Source: Psychroflexus sp. (GTDB lineage Bacteria; Bacteroidota; Bacteroidia; Flavobacteriales; Flavobacteriaceae). Taken from it: a stretch of 6,648 bases of DNA. The position numbers were made by a program, and so were the translations under genes. Location of the stretch: the NCBI GenBank assembly GCA_007116535.1, contig SKIG01000008.1, positions 1 through 6,648 of the forward strand, written 5' to 3'. Positions 1 through 6,589 of the stretch are shown here, piece by piece; position 1 is the first letter of the stretch; every line of letters starts with the position of its first letter. The notes beneath the pieces are model-generated. The model had not been told where the DNA came from and did not search any database. It saw nothing but the letters and a program-made list of their open reading frames with translations.

Positions 1-169
1 CTTCAAAAATTCGCATACCTGTAACTTTTTTCGCTAACCAATCAGCATCTTCTCTAGTATCGACTTCTTCAATTCCTATCAAAATCAACAAGCCTCGTTT
101 GATTGAACCCAACACAACTTCATTCACTTTTACGCTCGCATTACTAACTCGTTGAATAACTAGCCTCAT
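1..169 (-). CDS. dtd: D-aminoacyl-tRNA deacylase (Dtd), N-terminal part, cut by window edge
   Basis: Dtd hydrolyses D-amino acids mischarged onto tRNA, including D-Tyr-tRNA, and so protects translation from D-residues; it acts in the cytoplasm as a dimer. The first 56 residues are visible. They begin MRLVIQRVSNASVKV and continue through GLLILIGIEEVDTREDADWL and KKVTGMRIFE, which matches the conserved N-terminal half of the family (QRV-x-A-S-V, G-LL-L-G, D-x-x-W-L-x-x-K, LRIF). The family is usually about 145-150 residues, so roughly 90 residues lie beyond position 1, including the SQFTL and Gly-cisPro (GPVT) active-site motifs, which cannot be checked here. The ATG at 169-167 shares its A with the rsgA stop codon (TAATG), so translation is probably coupled to rsgA in one operon. 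The reading frame is open to the window edge, and nothing suggests a pseudogene. Confidence 0.93.
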   Translation of the reverse strand, partial: MRLVIQRVSNASVKVNEVVLGSIKRGLLILIGIEEVDTREDADWLAKKVTGMRIFE

Positions 170-1122
170 TATGAATCGGTTGAATAAATATCTTTACGGT
201 AATTTTCTTCATCTCCTTCTAAAATTTGAAGGTAACTTTTGTAACGAGAAAAGGCTATCCTATCTTCTTCAAGTGCTTGTTTTACAGCACATTTTGGCTC
301 ATCTACATGCAAACAATTGTTGAATTTACAGTCTTGCTTCAATGCAAAAATTTCAGGAAAATAATCGCCTATTTCTTGTGATTCCATATCTACAATGCCA
401 AAACCTCTTATTCCTGGTGTATCAATTATGCGGGCATCGAAGTGTAAATCGTACATTTCAGCAAAAGTAGTCGTGTGCTGACCTTGCATGTGTTGAAGTG
501 ATATTTCAGAAGTTTTTAACGACAAACCTGGTTCTAAGGCATTGATAAGTGTTGATTTCCCAACTCCTGAATGACCGGAGATAACAGAAACTTTTCCTTT
601 CATCATTTCCTTCAATTCAGGGATATTGTCGCCTGTAACTGCTGAAATTCCTAAGCAAGTATAGCCAATGCTTCGGTAGAGTTCGGCTAGGTACTTAAGT
701 TCAGCAAATTCTTCAATAGAATAAGCATCCATTTTATTGAAAAGCAATATTGTTTTTATTCCATATGCTTCGGCAGTTACCAAAAAACGGTCTATAAACG
801 TGGTAGTTGTAGGTGGATTGTTGTAAGTAACTACCAAAAAGGCAATGTCAATGTTTGAAGCTATTATGTGAGTTTGCTTGGATAAATTAACAGATTTTCG
901 AACAATATAATTATCTCTATCAAGAATTTCTTTGATAATCCCAATCCTTTCATCCCCTTTTTTTTCAATCTCAATTACTACACGGTCTCCAACGGCAACA
1001 GGATTGGTACTTTTGATGCCTTGCAAACGAAACTTGCCCTTGATTCGGGAAGGTAAAAACTCTCCTTCTTCGGTTTTGATGGTATACCAACTTCCTGTAG
1101 ATTTATAGACTATTCCGTGCAT
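169..1122 (-). CDS. rsgA: Small ribosomal subunit biogenesis GTPase RsgA (YjeQ family)
   Basis: RsgA is a circularly permuted GTPase that binds the 30S subunit late in its assembly and checks the decoding centre, with GTP hydrolysis stimulated by the ribosome. Numbered from the ATG at 1122 (317 aa), an N-terminal OB-fold-like region (about 1-75) opens with MHGIVYKSTGSWYTI. The permuted G-domain order is G4 NKMD (129-132), G5 SAVTG (160-164), G1 GHSGVGKST (183-191), G2 HTTT (216-219) and G3 DTPG (234-237). A C-terminal zinc site follows with the exact spacing C-x4-C-x-H-x5-C (Cys265, Cys270, His272, Cys278). A GTG at 1140 would add six residues (MISKKY). I prefer the ATG because flavobacterial relatives begin with M-x-G-x-VYKSTGSWY directly. 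The gene lies 32 bp after the msrA stop and overlaps dtd by one base. All key residues are present, so the assignment is firm; only the start is uncertain. Confidence 0.96.
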   Translation of the reverse strand: MHGIVYKSTGSWYTIKTEEGEFLPSRIKGKFRLQGIKSTNPVAVGDRVVIEIEKKGDERIGIIKEILDRDNYIVRKSVNLSKQTHIIASNIDIAFLVVTYNNPPTTTTFIDRFLVTAEAYGIKTILLFNKMDAYSIEEFAELKYLAELYRSIGYTCLGISAVTGDNIPELKEMMKGKVSVISGHSGVGKSTLINALEPGLSLKTSEISLQHMQGQHTTTFAEMYDLHFDARIIDTPGIRGFGIVDMESQEIGDYFPEIFALKQDCKFNNCLHVDEPKCAVKQALEEDRIAFSRYKSYLQILEGDEENYRKDIYSTDS

Positions 1123-1147
1123 ATATTTTTTTGAAATCACAAAATAA

Positions 1148-1162
1148 ACAAAGTTTAGTTGT
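1148..1162. repeat. 15-bp direct repeat, copy 1, across the msrA stop codon
   Basis: The sequence ACAAAGTTTAGTTGT here is identical to the copy at 1961-1975, 813 bp away on the other side of msrA. It contains the msrA stop codon (TAA at 1157-1155 on the minus strand). With its flanks it forms a weak interrupted palindrome, AACAA-N7-TTGTT (1147-1163). It lies 25-41 bp upstream of the preferred rsgA ATG, where it could be an operator, a weak hairpin at the end of the msrA message, or chance similarity in AT-rich DNA. Confidence 0.6.
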
Positions 1163-1841
1163 TCTCCTTCAACAAATGGGGAAATTTTTCTTTGAATTCA
1201 CGCAATCGCTTATCAGAAACATTTCTAATATACGGATTGTTGGGGTTATTTTTCTTGTAATTTTGGTGGTACGCCTCCGCTTTCCAAAACTTTTCAAAAG
1301 GCATAATTTCTACCGCAATAGTTTTGTCATATACTAAGAAAAGCTCCTCTACCTTTTGGATGGCTATTTGTTTTTGCTCTTCGTTTTGATAAAAAATTAT
1401 TGAGCGATACTGCGAACCTCTATCAGGACCTTGACCATTCACCTGTGTGGGGTCGATTGAACCGAGATACATATCAACCAAAGTTTCAAAGTTAATTTGC
1501 ATTGGATTATAAATCACCTCCACTGCTTCAGCGTGACCTGTTCTTCCCGTGTTGGTCTTTTCGTAGGTAGGATTTTCGGTATGTCCACCTGAATAACCTG
1601 AAATGGACTCTTCTACTCCATACACACTTTCGCAGATAGCTTCGACACACCAAAAGCAACCTCCTGCAAAATAGGCTCTTGCTAGTCCATTTTTGATAGG
1701 AACTTCAACAGGCTGAATATCTTGTTTTTTAAGATTGGGTTGAGCAATTGGCTGCTCACTGCATCCTAAAAATAGGATTGCTAAGAATAAATAACTAATT
1801 TTCATAGGCTTCATAGAAATTTTATGATTTGTATGTTTCAT
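1155..1841 (-). CDS. msrA: Peptide-methionine (S)-S-oxide reductase MsrA, predicted lipoprotein
   Basis: MsrA reduces the S-epimer of methionine sulfoxide in oxidised proteins. In numbering from the ATG at 1841 (228 aa), the catalytic motif GCFWC is at 61-65 with Cys62 as nucleophile. Substrate-site residues aligned by motif to the E. coli enzyme are also present: NPTY (Tyr93), TGHAE (Glu105), QGPD (Asp140) and QYRS (Tyr145). The N-terminus carries a short hydrophobic segment ending in a lipobox, LFLGC (Cys27), followed by a Gln/Pro-rich linker, so the enzyme is probably exported and lipid-anchored rather than cytoplasmic. In-frame ATGs at 1814 and 1805 would give shorter and more typical signal peptides (MKISYLFLAILFLGC from 1805), so the first ATG may not be the real start. 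Only Cys27, Cys62, Cys65 and Cys70 occur, and there is no C-terminal resolving cysteine. No fused MsrB domain is present. The gene leads the msrA-rsgA-dtd group. Confidence 0.95.
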   Translation of the reverse strand: MKHTNHKISMKPMKISYLFLAILFLGCSEQPIAQPNLKKQDIQPVEVPIKNGLARAYFAGGCFWCVEAICESVYGVEESISGYSGGHTENPTYEKTNTGRTGHAEAVEVIYNPMQINFETLVDMYLGSIDPTQVNGQGPDRGSQYRSIIFYQNEEQKQIAIQKVEELFLVYDKTIAVEIMPFEKFWKAEAYHQNYKKNNPNNPYIRNVSDKRLREFKEKFPHLLKENN

Positions 1842-1908
1842 TAATTTGAATTTGATATTCTAAAGACCAAATTATGAGAAACAAATTATTTAAAAACTGA
1901 TATACAGA

Positions 1909-1916
1909 CAAATGTA
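1909..1916 (-). promoter_or_regulatory. Candidate msrA promoter, -7 element
   Basis: Read on the minus strand this is TACATTTG, an exact match to the Bacteroidota -7 consensus TAnnTTTG. It would place the transcript start near 1902 and give a leader of about 60 nt to the ATG at 1841, or about 90-100 nt to the alternative starts. I see no TTG -33 element at the expected distance upstream (around 1935-1942). An 8-bp degenerate motif can arise by chance in AT-rich DNA, so the support is moderate. Confidence 0.4.
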
Positions 1917-1956
1917 AATGTTCAGATTGGGTATAAAAACTATACTTCTGTTAATA

Positions 1957-1979
1957 ATTCACAAAGTTTAGTTGTGAAT
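1957..1979. promoter_or_regulatory. Interrupted palindrome between divergent genes, possible operator (contains repeat copy 2)
   Basis: Two perfect 8-bp inverted arms, ATTCACAA and TTGTGAAT, flank the 7-nt spacer AGTTTAG. The central 15 bp (1961-1975) are identical to 1148-1162. The element sits mid-way in the 208-bp region between msrA and the flavoenzyme gene, about 47 bp upstream of the plus-strand -7 element and about 40 bp upstream of the minus-strand one. Dyad symmetry, position and a second related copy fit a binding site for a dimeric regulator. No regulator gene lies in the window, and a role as an RNA hairpin is also possible. It has no T-run on either side, so it does not look like an intrinsic terminator. 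Confidence 0.45.
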
Positions 1980-2005
1980 ATTGAAGATTTCAAGAGCAAA
2001 ATATC

Positions 2006-2033
2006 TTTTGAAATTAGATATGACGTACTTTTG
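2006..2033 (+). promoter_or_regulatory. Promoter of the FAD-dependent dehydrogenase gene
   Basis: TACTTTTG at 2026-2033, followed by C, is an exact Bacteroidota -7 element (TAnnTTTG, commonly TAnnTTTGC). A TTTTG at 2006-2010 could be the -33 element, but the 15-bp gap is a few bases shorter than usual, so this part is uncertain. The transcript would start near 2039, leaving a leader of only about ten nucleotides before the ATG at 2050. Confidence 0.6.
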
Positions 2034-2049
2034 CGCTGTATTAACTTGA

Positions 2050-3639
2050 ATGAATAAAGCTGTGGTTTTAGTTGAAGATTTACGTATTCCCGCTCATGAA
2101 ATTGAACATGAAGGGGTAATTCTTTTACATTTAAGTCAAAAAATTAAAACCGCTCAAGAAAAAATTACATCTGTTGTAGTTGTAAAACGCTCAATTGATG
2201 CCCGGTCTAAACAGATTTACTTTCAGCTTCGAGTAGCTTATTCGTTGAAGGGAATGCCTTTACTTCAACCTGAAAATCGAATTATTAACTTTACTACTTT
2301 AAAAGCTGATGCACCTCATGCCATCATTATCGGAGCTGGACCTGCGGGAATTTTTGCTGCTTTGGAACTCATTCAACAAGGAGTAAAACCTATCCTTATC
2401 GAGCGTGGGAAAGATGTGCGAAGTCGCAGACGAGACTTGGCAAATATCCACAAAAAGCATGTTGTAGATGAGGATTCAAACTATTGTTTTGGAGAAGGTG
2501 GTGCAGGTACCTATTCTGATGGAAAGCTCTACACTCGCTCAGGAAAAAGAGGAAGTATCGAAGAAATTCTTCGCTTGTTTGTTAGCTTTGGAGCAAAGCC
2601 TGATATTCTAGTCGACGCACATCCACATATAGGAACAAACAAACTGCCGAAAATTATCGCTGCTATGCGGGAGCAGATTTTAGCATCGGGGGGAGAAGTT
2701 CATTTTGAAACTAAACTAATCGATATCCTCTTTGAAAATAATAAAGTTAGTGGTGTTGAGATCATTCACAACAACGAAAAAAAGCATCTCCCAACCAAGC
2801 ATCTTTTACTTGCAACAGGCCATTCTGCACGTGATATTTTTGAGCTATTACACAAAAAAAACATTGCTATTGAGTTTAAAACCTTTGCTTTAGGAGTTAG
2901 GGCTGAACATCCTCAATACTTAATTGATAGCGTTCAGTATAAGATCAAAGAAAGACCTGACTACCTCCCTCCTGCTTCGTATAGTTTAGTCAATCAGGTA
3001 AAAGGCAAAGGAGTGTATTCATTTTGTATGTGTCCGGGTGGAATTATCGCACCATGTGCCACTTCTCCGGGAGAAATTGTCACCAACGGATGGTCACCTT
3101 CTAAGCGAAATAATCCGTATGCCAATAGCGGCATAGTTACCACCATAGACGACGAAATTTTAGCGGAATACGATAAAAATGATCCTTTGCGCGGAATGAA
3201 ATTTCAGCGAACTATCGAAAAGCGTTGTTGGGAATTAGCAGGAAAAACTCAACAAGCGCCTGCTCAACGTATTATTGATTTCATTCAAAAAAGAAAATCG
3301 AAAGATTTACCTGAATGTTCTTATCAACCTGGGATTGTTTCAGTAGAAATGGATGAAATTTTCCCTCCGATAATTACAGAAAGGCTTCGGCTAGCATTTA
3401 TAGAATTTGGAAAGAAAATGAAGGGCTACCTTCATCCTGATGCTATTGTAGTGGCAACAGAATCTAGAACTTCTTCTCCTGTTCGCATTCCTAGAAATAA
3501 TGACGATTTGCAACACCCGCAACTACAAGGTTTGTATCCATGTGGTGAAGGCGCAGGGTACGCAGGTGGAATTGTTTCCGCCGCAATTGACGGGAGAAAA
3601 TGTGCTTGGGTAATCGCTGAAAAAATTAGCGCTAGATAA
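2050..3639 (+). CDS. FAD-dependent dehydrogenase of unknown substrate (COG2509 type)
   Basis: This 529-aa protein belongs to the widespread but uncharacterised FAD-dependent dehydrogenases often annotated NAD(P)/FAD-dependent oxidoreductase. An N-terminal domain of about 88 residues with the family signature KRSIDARSKQIYF (46-58) precedes the Rossmann FAD-binding motif IIGAGPAG (93-100), which ends at the acidic Glu118 of ERG. Further family motifs follow in order: FGEGGAGTYSDGKL (147-160), HPHIGTNKLP (191-200), LATGHSARD (254-262), FCMCPGG (325-331), and a C-terminal FAD-contact segment GEGAGYAGG (499-507). There is no signal peptide or membrane segment, so it should be cytoplasmic. Length is normal and no key motif is missing. 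The gene stands alone: it is divergent from msrA and converges on rnz with a 34-bp gap. Facing msrA might suggest a redox role, but that is inference; substrate and physiological role are unknown. Confidence 0.92.
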   Translation: MNKAVVLVEDLRIPAHEIEHEGVILLHLSQKIKTAQEKITSVVVVKRSIDARSKQIYFQLRVAYSLKGMPLLQPENRIINFTTLKADAPHAIIIGAGPAGIFAALELIQQGVKPILIERGKDVRSRRRDLANIHKKHVVDEDSNYCFGEGGAGTYSDGKLYTRSGKRGSIEEILRLFVSFGAKPDILVDAHPHIGTNKLPKIIAAMREQILASGGEVHFETKLIDILFENNKVSGVEIIHNNEKKHLPTKHLLLATGHSARDIFELLHKKNIAIEFKTFALGVRAEHPQYLIDSVQYKIKERPDYLPPASYSLVNQVKGKGVYSFCMCPGGIIAPCATSPGEIVTNGWSPSKRNNPYANSGIVTTIDDEILAEYDKNDPLRGMKFQRTIEKRCWELAGKTQQAPAQRIIDFIQKRKSKDLPECSYQPGIVSVEMDEIFPPIITERLRLAFIEFGKKMKGYLHPDAIVVATESRTSSPVRIPRNNDDLQHPQLQGLYPCGEGAGYAGGIVSAAIDGRKCAWVIAEKISAR

Positions 3640-3673
3640 AAAAGGAGTTTTTAATTGAATGTGCCTTACAGAC

Positions 3674-4588
3674 TTACTCAAAATAAAAGCGTTTGAGTGT
3701 TTCTGCTAACTCTACATTTTCAAAAACTTGTTTAGCTTCAGAAACAAACATTGTCAAATCATTGTACCTAGCAGAAAAATGACCTAAAATCAGGTGTTTT
3801 GCATTAGCTGCATTGGCAATAGTTGCAGCTTGAAGAGCTGTAGAGTGCTTGGTTTTTTGACATAAGTCTGCTTCAGTTTCCAAAAAAGTAGCCTCGTGAT
3901 ACAAAAGAAAAACATCCTTAATTAAAGGGACAATTTGTGGTCTGTAAACAGTGTCACTGCAAAATGCGTAGGATTTGGGCGATTCCACAAAACAAACATC
4001 ATCTGATTTTATGAGTTTATTTTCGTGTTCTACATCGCTTCCTTTTTGTAGTTTTCCGTAGTAAACTTTATCAACACCTAAGTCTTCTAAAAGAGGTAGA
4101 TTTAGTTTCCTTGGCGGATTGACTTCTTGAAACAAATAGCCATTAGCGTAAATGCGATGCTCAAGAGGAATGGTACTTACACGTACTTTTTCGTCTTCAA
4201 AAACAACCTCAGATTCATCATTACTGAGCTCTATAAATTCAATAGGATAAGTGGTAAAAGAGGCTGTAATTTTCAATTGAGTAAGAATCAATTCTTTGAT
4301 GCCTTTGGGACCGTACACATGTAGCTTTTCGGTGCGCTTCATCATTCCAAAAGTAGAAATCAAACCAACTAATCCAAAAATATGATCTCCGTGAAGATGG
4401 GATATAAAAATGTGTTTGATACGCGAAAATTTAACTTTCGATTTGCGCAGTCTCACTTGTGTTCCCTCTCCGCAATCTATCAAAAAAATATGCCCTCTCA
4501 GTTCTAATACTTGCGAGGTTGGATGAGCATTAGCTTTCGGACTCGCAGAGTGACAACCTAAAATTGTAAGACTTAATGGTGAGGACAT
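3674..4588 (-). CDS. rnz: Ribonuclease Z (tRNA 3'-endonuclease)
   Basis: RNase Z removes the 3' trailer of tRNA precursors, leaving the end to which CCA is added or already attached. This is the short 304-aa form, a zinc-dependent metallo-beta-lactamase-fold enzyme that works as a homodimer. Early motifs are LTILGCHSASP (7-17), PTSQVLEL (23-30) and LIDCGEGTQVRLRK (36-49). The metal-binding signature HLHGDH (64-69) follows, then His144 (PLEHR), Asp212 (CSDT), His248 (KHST) and His270 (GHFSARY), so the full two-metal ligand set is present. The ATG at 4588 starts directly at the conserved N-terminus. The gene lies 107 bp downstream of a small conserved gene. No TAnnTTTG element is visible in that gap on the minus strand, so transcription probably reads through from pyrR-pyrB. 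The gap also holds a 12-bp AT-rich palindrome (4608-4619) of unknown meaning. Confidence 0.96.
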   Translation of the reverse strand: MSSPLSLTILGCHSASPKANAHPTSQVLELRGHIFLIDCGEGTQVRLRKSKVKFSRIKHIFISHLHGDHIFGLVGLISTFGMMKRTEKLHVYGPKGIKELILTQLKITASFTTYPIEFIELSNDESEVVFEDEKVRVSTIPLEHRIYANGYLFQEVNPPRKLNLPLLEDLGVDKVYYGKLQKGSDVEHENKLIKSDDVCFVESPKSYAFCSDTVYRPQIVPLIKDVFLLYHEATFLETEADLCQKTKHSTALQAATIANAANAKHLILGHFSARYNDLTMFVSEAKQVFENVELAETLKRFYFE

Positions 4589-4696
4589 TCAATTAATTTT
4601 TTCTCTGAGTTTTAAAACTGACTACTAAGGTAAGTTTATTGTATGTTTGTTGAATTTTGACTTAGAAAAATTACCATAAACTTGAGAATTTTTCAT

Positions 4697-5029
4697 CTAA
4701 AAACCAAGGTCTCTTTCTATTTCTTCCATTTGAATCATATCCTCTGCTTCTTGCATAGTTGGAACAACGTTTAGTTCCTCAGGAACATCGTCTATATTAA
4801 TAGTATCATTAACGATGACGAAAGATTTTTTGTTGGCTCTGTGTAAGTTAGAAATATCTAAGAAAGAAAGTAACTGTTCTAAAGTCAACAGTCCATATTT
4901 TTCTAAATTGATGACCAAATTGTCATTTTCAAATTGATGATGAATTGTTCCTATAAAAGAAGCAAATTTGACTACATCGTCTTTTTCATCTATGAGTGTG
5001 ATATAATTTTCTTTTTTTTTGCTAATCAT
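4697..5029 (-). CDS. Conserved small protein between pyrB and rnz, possibly STAS-like
   Basis: This is an acidic 110-aa protein with no signal peptide, membrane segment or cysteine. I recognise it as a conserved flavobacterial family found next to rnz and sometimes labelled 'ribonuclease Z' by association; it has none of the metal-binding residues of that enzyme, so the label would be wrong. The pattern of strand VINLEKYG (39-46), helix LTLEQLLSFLDISNLHRAN (48-66) and strand KSFVIVND (68-75) resembles the core of a STAS/anti-sigma-antagonist fold, but this is a reading of the pattern, not a demonstrated homology. The C-terminal block VVPTMQEAEDMIQMEEIERDLGF (88-110) appears to be the most conserved part as I recall the family. 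The ATG lies 8 bp inside the end of pyrB (ATGATTAG), which implies translational coupling. Its function is unknown; the position suggests a link to RNase Z or pyrimidine metabolism. Confidence 0.85.
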   Translation of the reverse strand: MISKKKENYITLIDEKDDVVKFASFIGTIHHQFENDNLVINLEKYGLLTLEQLLSFLDISNLHRANKKSFVIVNDTINIDDVPEELNVVPTMQEAEDMIQMEEIERDLGF

Positions 5030-5957
5030 ATTGTTTAATTTTTGAAGCTAACAAATAAATCACTGCCATTCGAACTGCAACACCATTTTCTACTTTATCT
5101 AATATTATGGCGTGATTGGAATCAGCTACATCACTAGTGATTTCAACTCCTCTATTGATTGGTCCTGGGTGCATAACCACTATTTCTTTTTCCAACCTAT
5201 CGAGTATTTTTTTATTGAGTCCGTATTGTTGAACATATTCTCTTGTACTTGGGAAAAACTTAATGTCCATGCGTTCATTTTGAACACGTAACATATTGGC
5301 TACATCACACCAATTTAAGGCATTTATTAAGTTTAGCTCAACTTCAACTCCTAAATCTTGGATATGCTTTGGAATCAATGTAGCGGGGCCGCATACTTTT
5401 ACCTGAGCTCCTAATTTTTGAAGCGCAAAAATATTACTTAAGGCAACTCGACTATGCAAGATATCGCCAACAATAACAACTTTTTTACCTGCAACATCAC
5501 CAAGTTTTTCTCTAATGGAATAAGCGTCCAACAAGGCTTGAGTTGGGTGTTCATGAGCACCATCTCCTGCATTTACAATCGCTGCATTTACATGTTTTGA
5601 GAGGAAAATACCCGCTCCCGGGTTAGGATGACGCATAACCACCATATCTACTTTCATCGAAAGTATGTTATTCACGGTATCGATTAGTGTCTCGCCTTTT
5701 GCCACTGAAGAGGATGATGCAGAAAAATTTACCACATCTGCACTAAGTCTTTTCTCAGCTAATTCAAAAGACAATCGAGTTCGCGTACTATTTTCAAAAA
5801 ACAAATTGGCAATGGTAATGTCTCTAAGCGAAGGAACTTTTTTAATAGGTCGATTAATGACTTCTTTGAATTGATCGGCAGTTTCAAAAATAAGCTGTAT
5901 GTCTTCCGGTTGAAGGTATTTGATACCCAATAAATGATTTACACTTAATTCGCTCAT
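5022..5957 (-). CDS. pyrB: Aspartate carbamoyltransferase, catalytic subunit
   Basis: PyrB condenses carbamoyl phosphate and L-aspartate to N-carbamoyl-L-aspartate, the committed step of de novo UMP synthesis, in the cytoplasm. The 311-aa length is typical. The carbamoyl-phosphate motif FENSTRTRLSFE is at 54-65, the catalytic loop SSSSVAKGET (81-90) supplies the Ser and Lys that reach in from the neighbouring subunit of the trimer, HPTQ is at 137-140, the aspartate-binding MLRVQNER at 222-229, and HPGPINRG at 263-270. All expected active-site residues are present. The ATG overlaps the pyrR stop by 4 bp (ATGA) and the TAG stop lies inside the next gene, so the three genes form one tightly packed operon. 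No pyrI regulatory subunit is present in the window, so pathway control may fall to PyrR. Confidence 0.97.
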   Translation of the reverse strand: MSELSVNHLLGIKYLQPEDIQLIFETADQFKEVINRPIKKVPSLRDITIANLFFENSTRTRLSFELAEKRLSADVVNFSASSSSVAKGETLIDTVNNILSMKVDMVVMRHPNPGAGIFLSKHVNAAIVNAGDGAHEHPTQALLDAYSIREKLGDVAGKKVVIVGDILHSRVALSNIFALQKLGAQVKVCGPATLIPKHIQDLGVEVELNLINALNWCDVANMLRVQNERMDIKFFPSTREYVQQYGLNKKILDRLEKEIVVMHPGPINRGVEITSDVADSNHAIILDKVENGVAVRMAVIYLLASKIKQYD

Positions 5958-6496
5958 AGTTCACTTATTATAATGACGCTATCTTCGCCGTTATTTTTCT
6001 CCCAATTAACTACCACTTTTTCTTTGTTGATGGCATCTACTTGTCTACCACAATAGTCTGGTTGTATTGGCAAATGCCTGCTAAATCTTCTGTCTATCAA
6101 ACAAAGTAATTCAATTTCTGCGGGCCTTCCGAAAGATTGAATTGCAGTAAGTGCAGATCGAATACTTCTTCCTGTATAAAGAACATCATCAATAAAAACC
6201 ACTCGCTTCCCTTCTACTAAAAAATCTATTTCAGTTGAATTGGCTTTTAGTGATTTTTCTGTACGACGAAAATCATCTCTAAAGAAGGTGATGTCTAGTT
6301 TCCCAAGTTTGATATTTTTAAGGTTATATTCCTGATGAAGAATCTCATGCAAACGTTCAGCTAATTGAACACCCCTTGGTTGAAGCCCAATTAGAACCGA
6401 ATTTGAAAAATCATCGTGGTTTTCTACAAGCTGACAAGCTAACCGATGTAAAATCACATTAACTTCTTGTGCTGAGAGTAAAGTTCGTTGATTCAT
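5954..6496 (-). CDS. pyrR: PyrR: pyrimidine operon regulator / uracil phosphoribosyltransferase
   Basis: PyrR proteins bind pyr mRNA in a UMP-dependent way to attenuate transcription, and many also convert uracil and PRPP to UMP. This 180-aa protein has the family's normal length and type I phosphoribosyltransferase fold. Visible are LIGLQPRGVQLAERL (35-49), LDITFFRDD (67-75), the PRPP-binding motif VVFIDDVLYTGRS (99-111) and the C-terminal LPIQPDYCGRQVD (142-154). It is the first gene of the operon and ends in a 4-bp overlap with pyrB, which fits autoregulation of pyrB. I see neither a recognisable PyrR-binding hairpin nor a terminator in the upstream 150 bp, so whether this protein acts on RNA here or mainly as a salvage enzyme cannot be told from sequence. 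The start ATG at 6496 is preceded by an A/T-rich stretch without a Shine-Dalgarno sequence. Confidence 0.95.
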   Translation of the reverse strand: MNQRTLLSAQEVNVILHRLACQLVENHDDFSNSVLIGLQPRGVQLAERLHEILHQEYNLKNIKLGKLDITFFRDDFRRTEKSLKANSTEIDFLVEGKRVVFIDDVLYTGRSIRSALTAIQSFGRPAEIELLCLIDRRFSRHLPIQPDYCGRQVDAINKEKVVVNWEKNNGEDSVIIISEL

Positions 6497-6581
6497 TTGT
6501 TTATTTTAAAGCAAGCTAACTTGTTTTTGATTGAATCGAAATTTCAAATAAATATCTGAAATAATCATGTCAACCTGAATA

Positions 6582-6589
6582 CAAAAATA
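6582..6589 (-). promoter_or_regulatory. Candidate promoter of the pyrR-pyrB operon, -7 element
   Basis: On the minus strand this reads TATTTTTG, an exact TAnnTTTG match, implying a transcript start near 6575 and a leader of about 80 nt before pyrR. No clear TTG -33 element is found at the expected spacing. The leader contains one weak 4-bp-stem hairpin (CAAG-TTAG-CTTG, near 6513-6524) and no T-run terminator in the minus-strand direction. The rest of 6590-6648 is AT-rich with no recognisable gene. Confidence 0.4.

Noticed and set aside
1131..1337. 68-aa plus-strand open frame
   Set aside because: It lies almost entirely antisense to the well-supported msrA gene and its translation matches no family I recognise.
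1878..2057. A 59-codon plus-strand open frame crossing the msrA/flavoenzyme intergenic region, with a fairly protein-like translation (for example NNSQSLVVNIEDF)
   Set aside because: It has no in-frame ATG, runs through the promoter and palindrome, and ends just inside the flavoenzyme gene. An open frame of this length is unusual but possible by chance in six frames. It could be a gene remnant, but nothing positive supports that.
3637..3653. Possible bidirectional terminator between the convergent flavoenzyme and rnz genes (AAAA-GGAG-TTTT)
   Set aside because: The stem is only four or five A:T pairs, too weak to call a terminator. No better hairpin is visible in the 34-bp gap.
4127..4324. 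65-aa plus-strand open frame
   Set aside because: It is antisense within rnz, which has a complete set of catalytic motifs; it is a shadow frame.
5665..5874. 69-aa plus-strand open frame
   Set aside because: It is antisense within pyrB with no promoter or recognisable product.
6511..6527. Plus-strand hairpin CAAG-CTAA-CTTG followed by five T
   Set aside because: It resembles a mini-terminator, but the stem is 4 bp and no plus-strand gene lies upstream of it; it is probably incidental.
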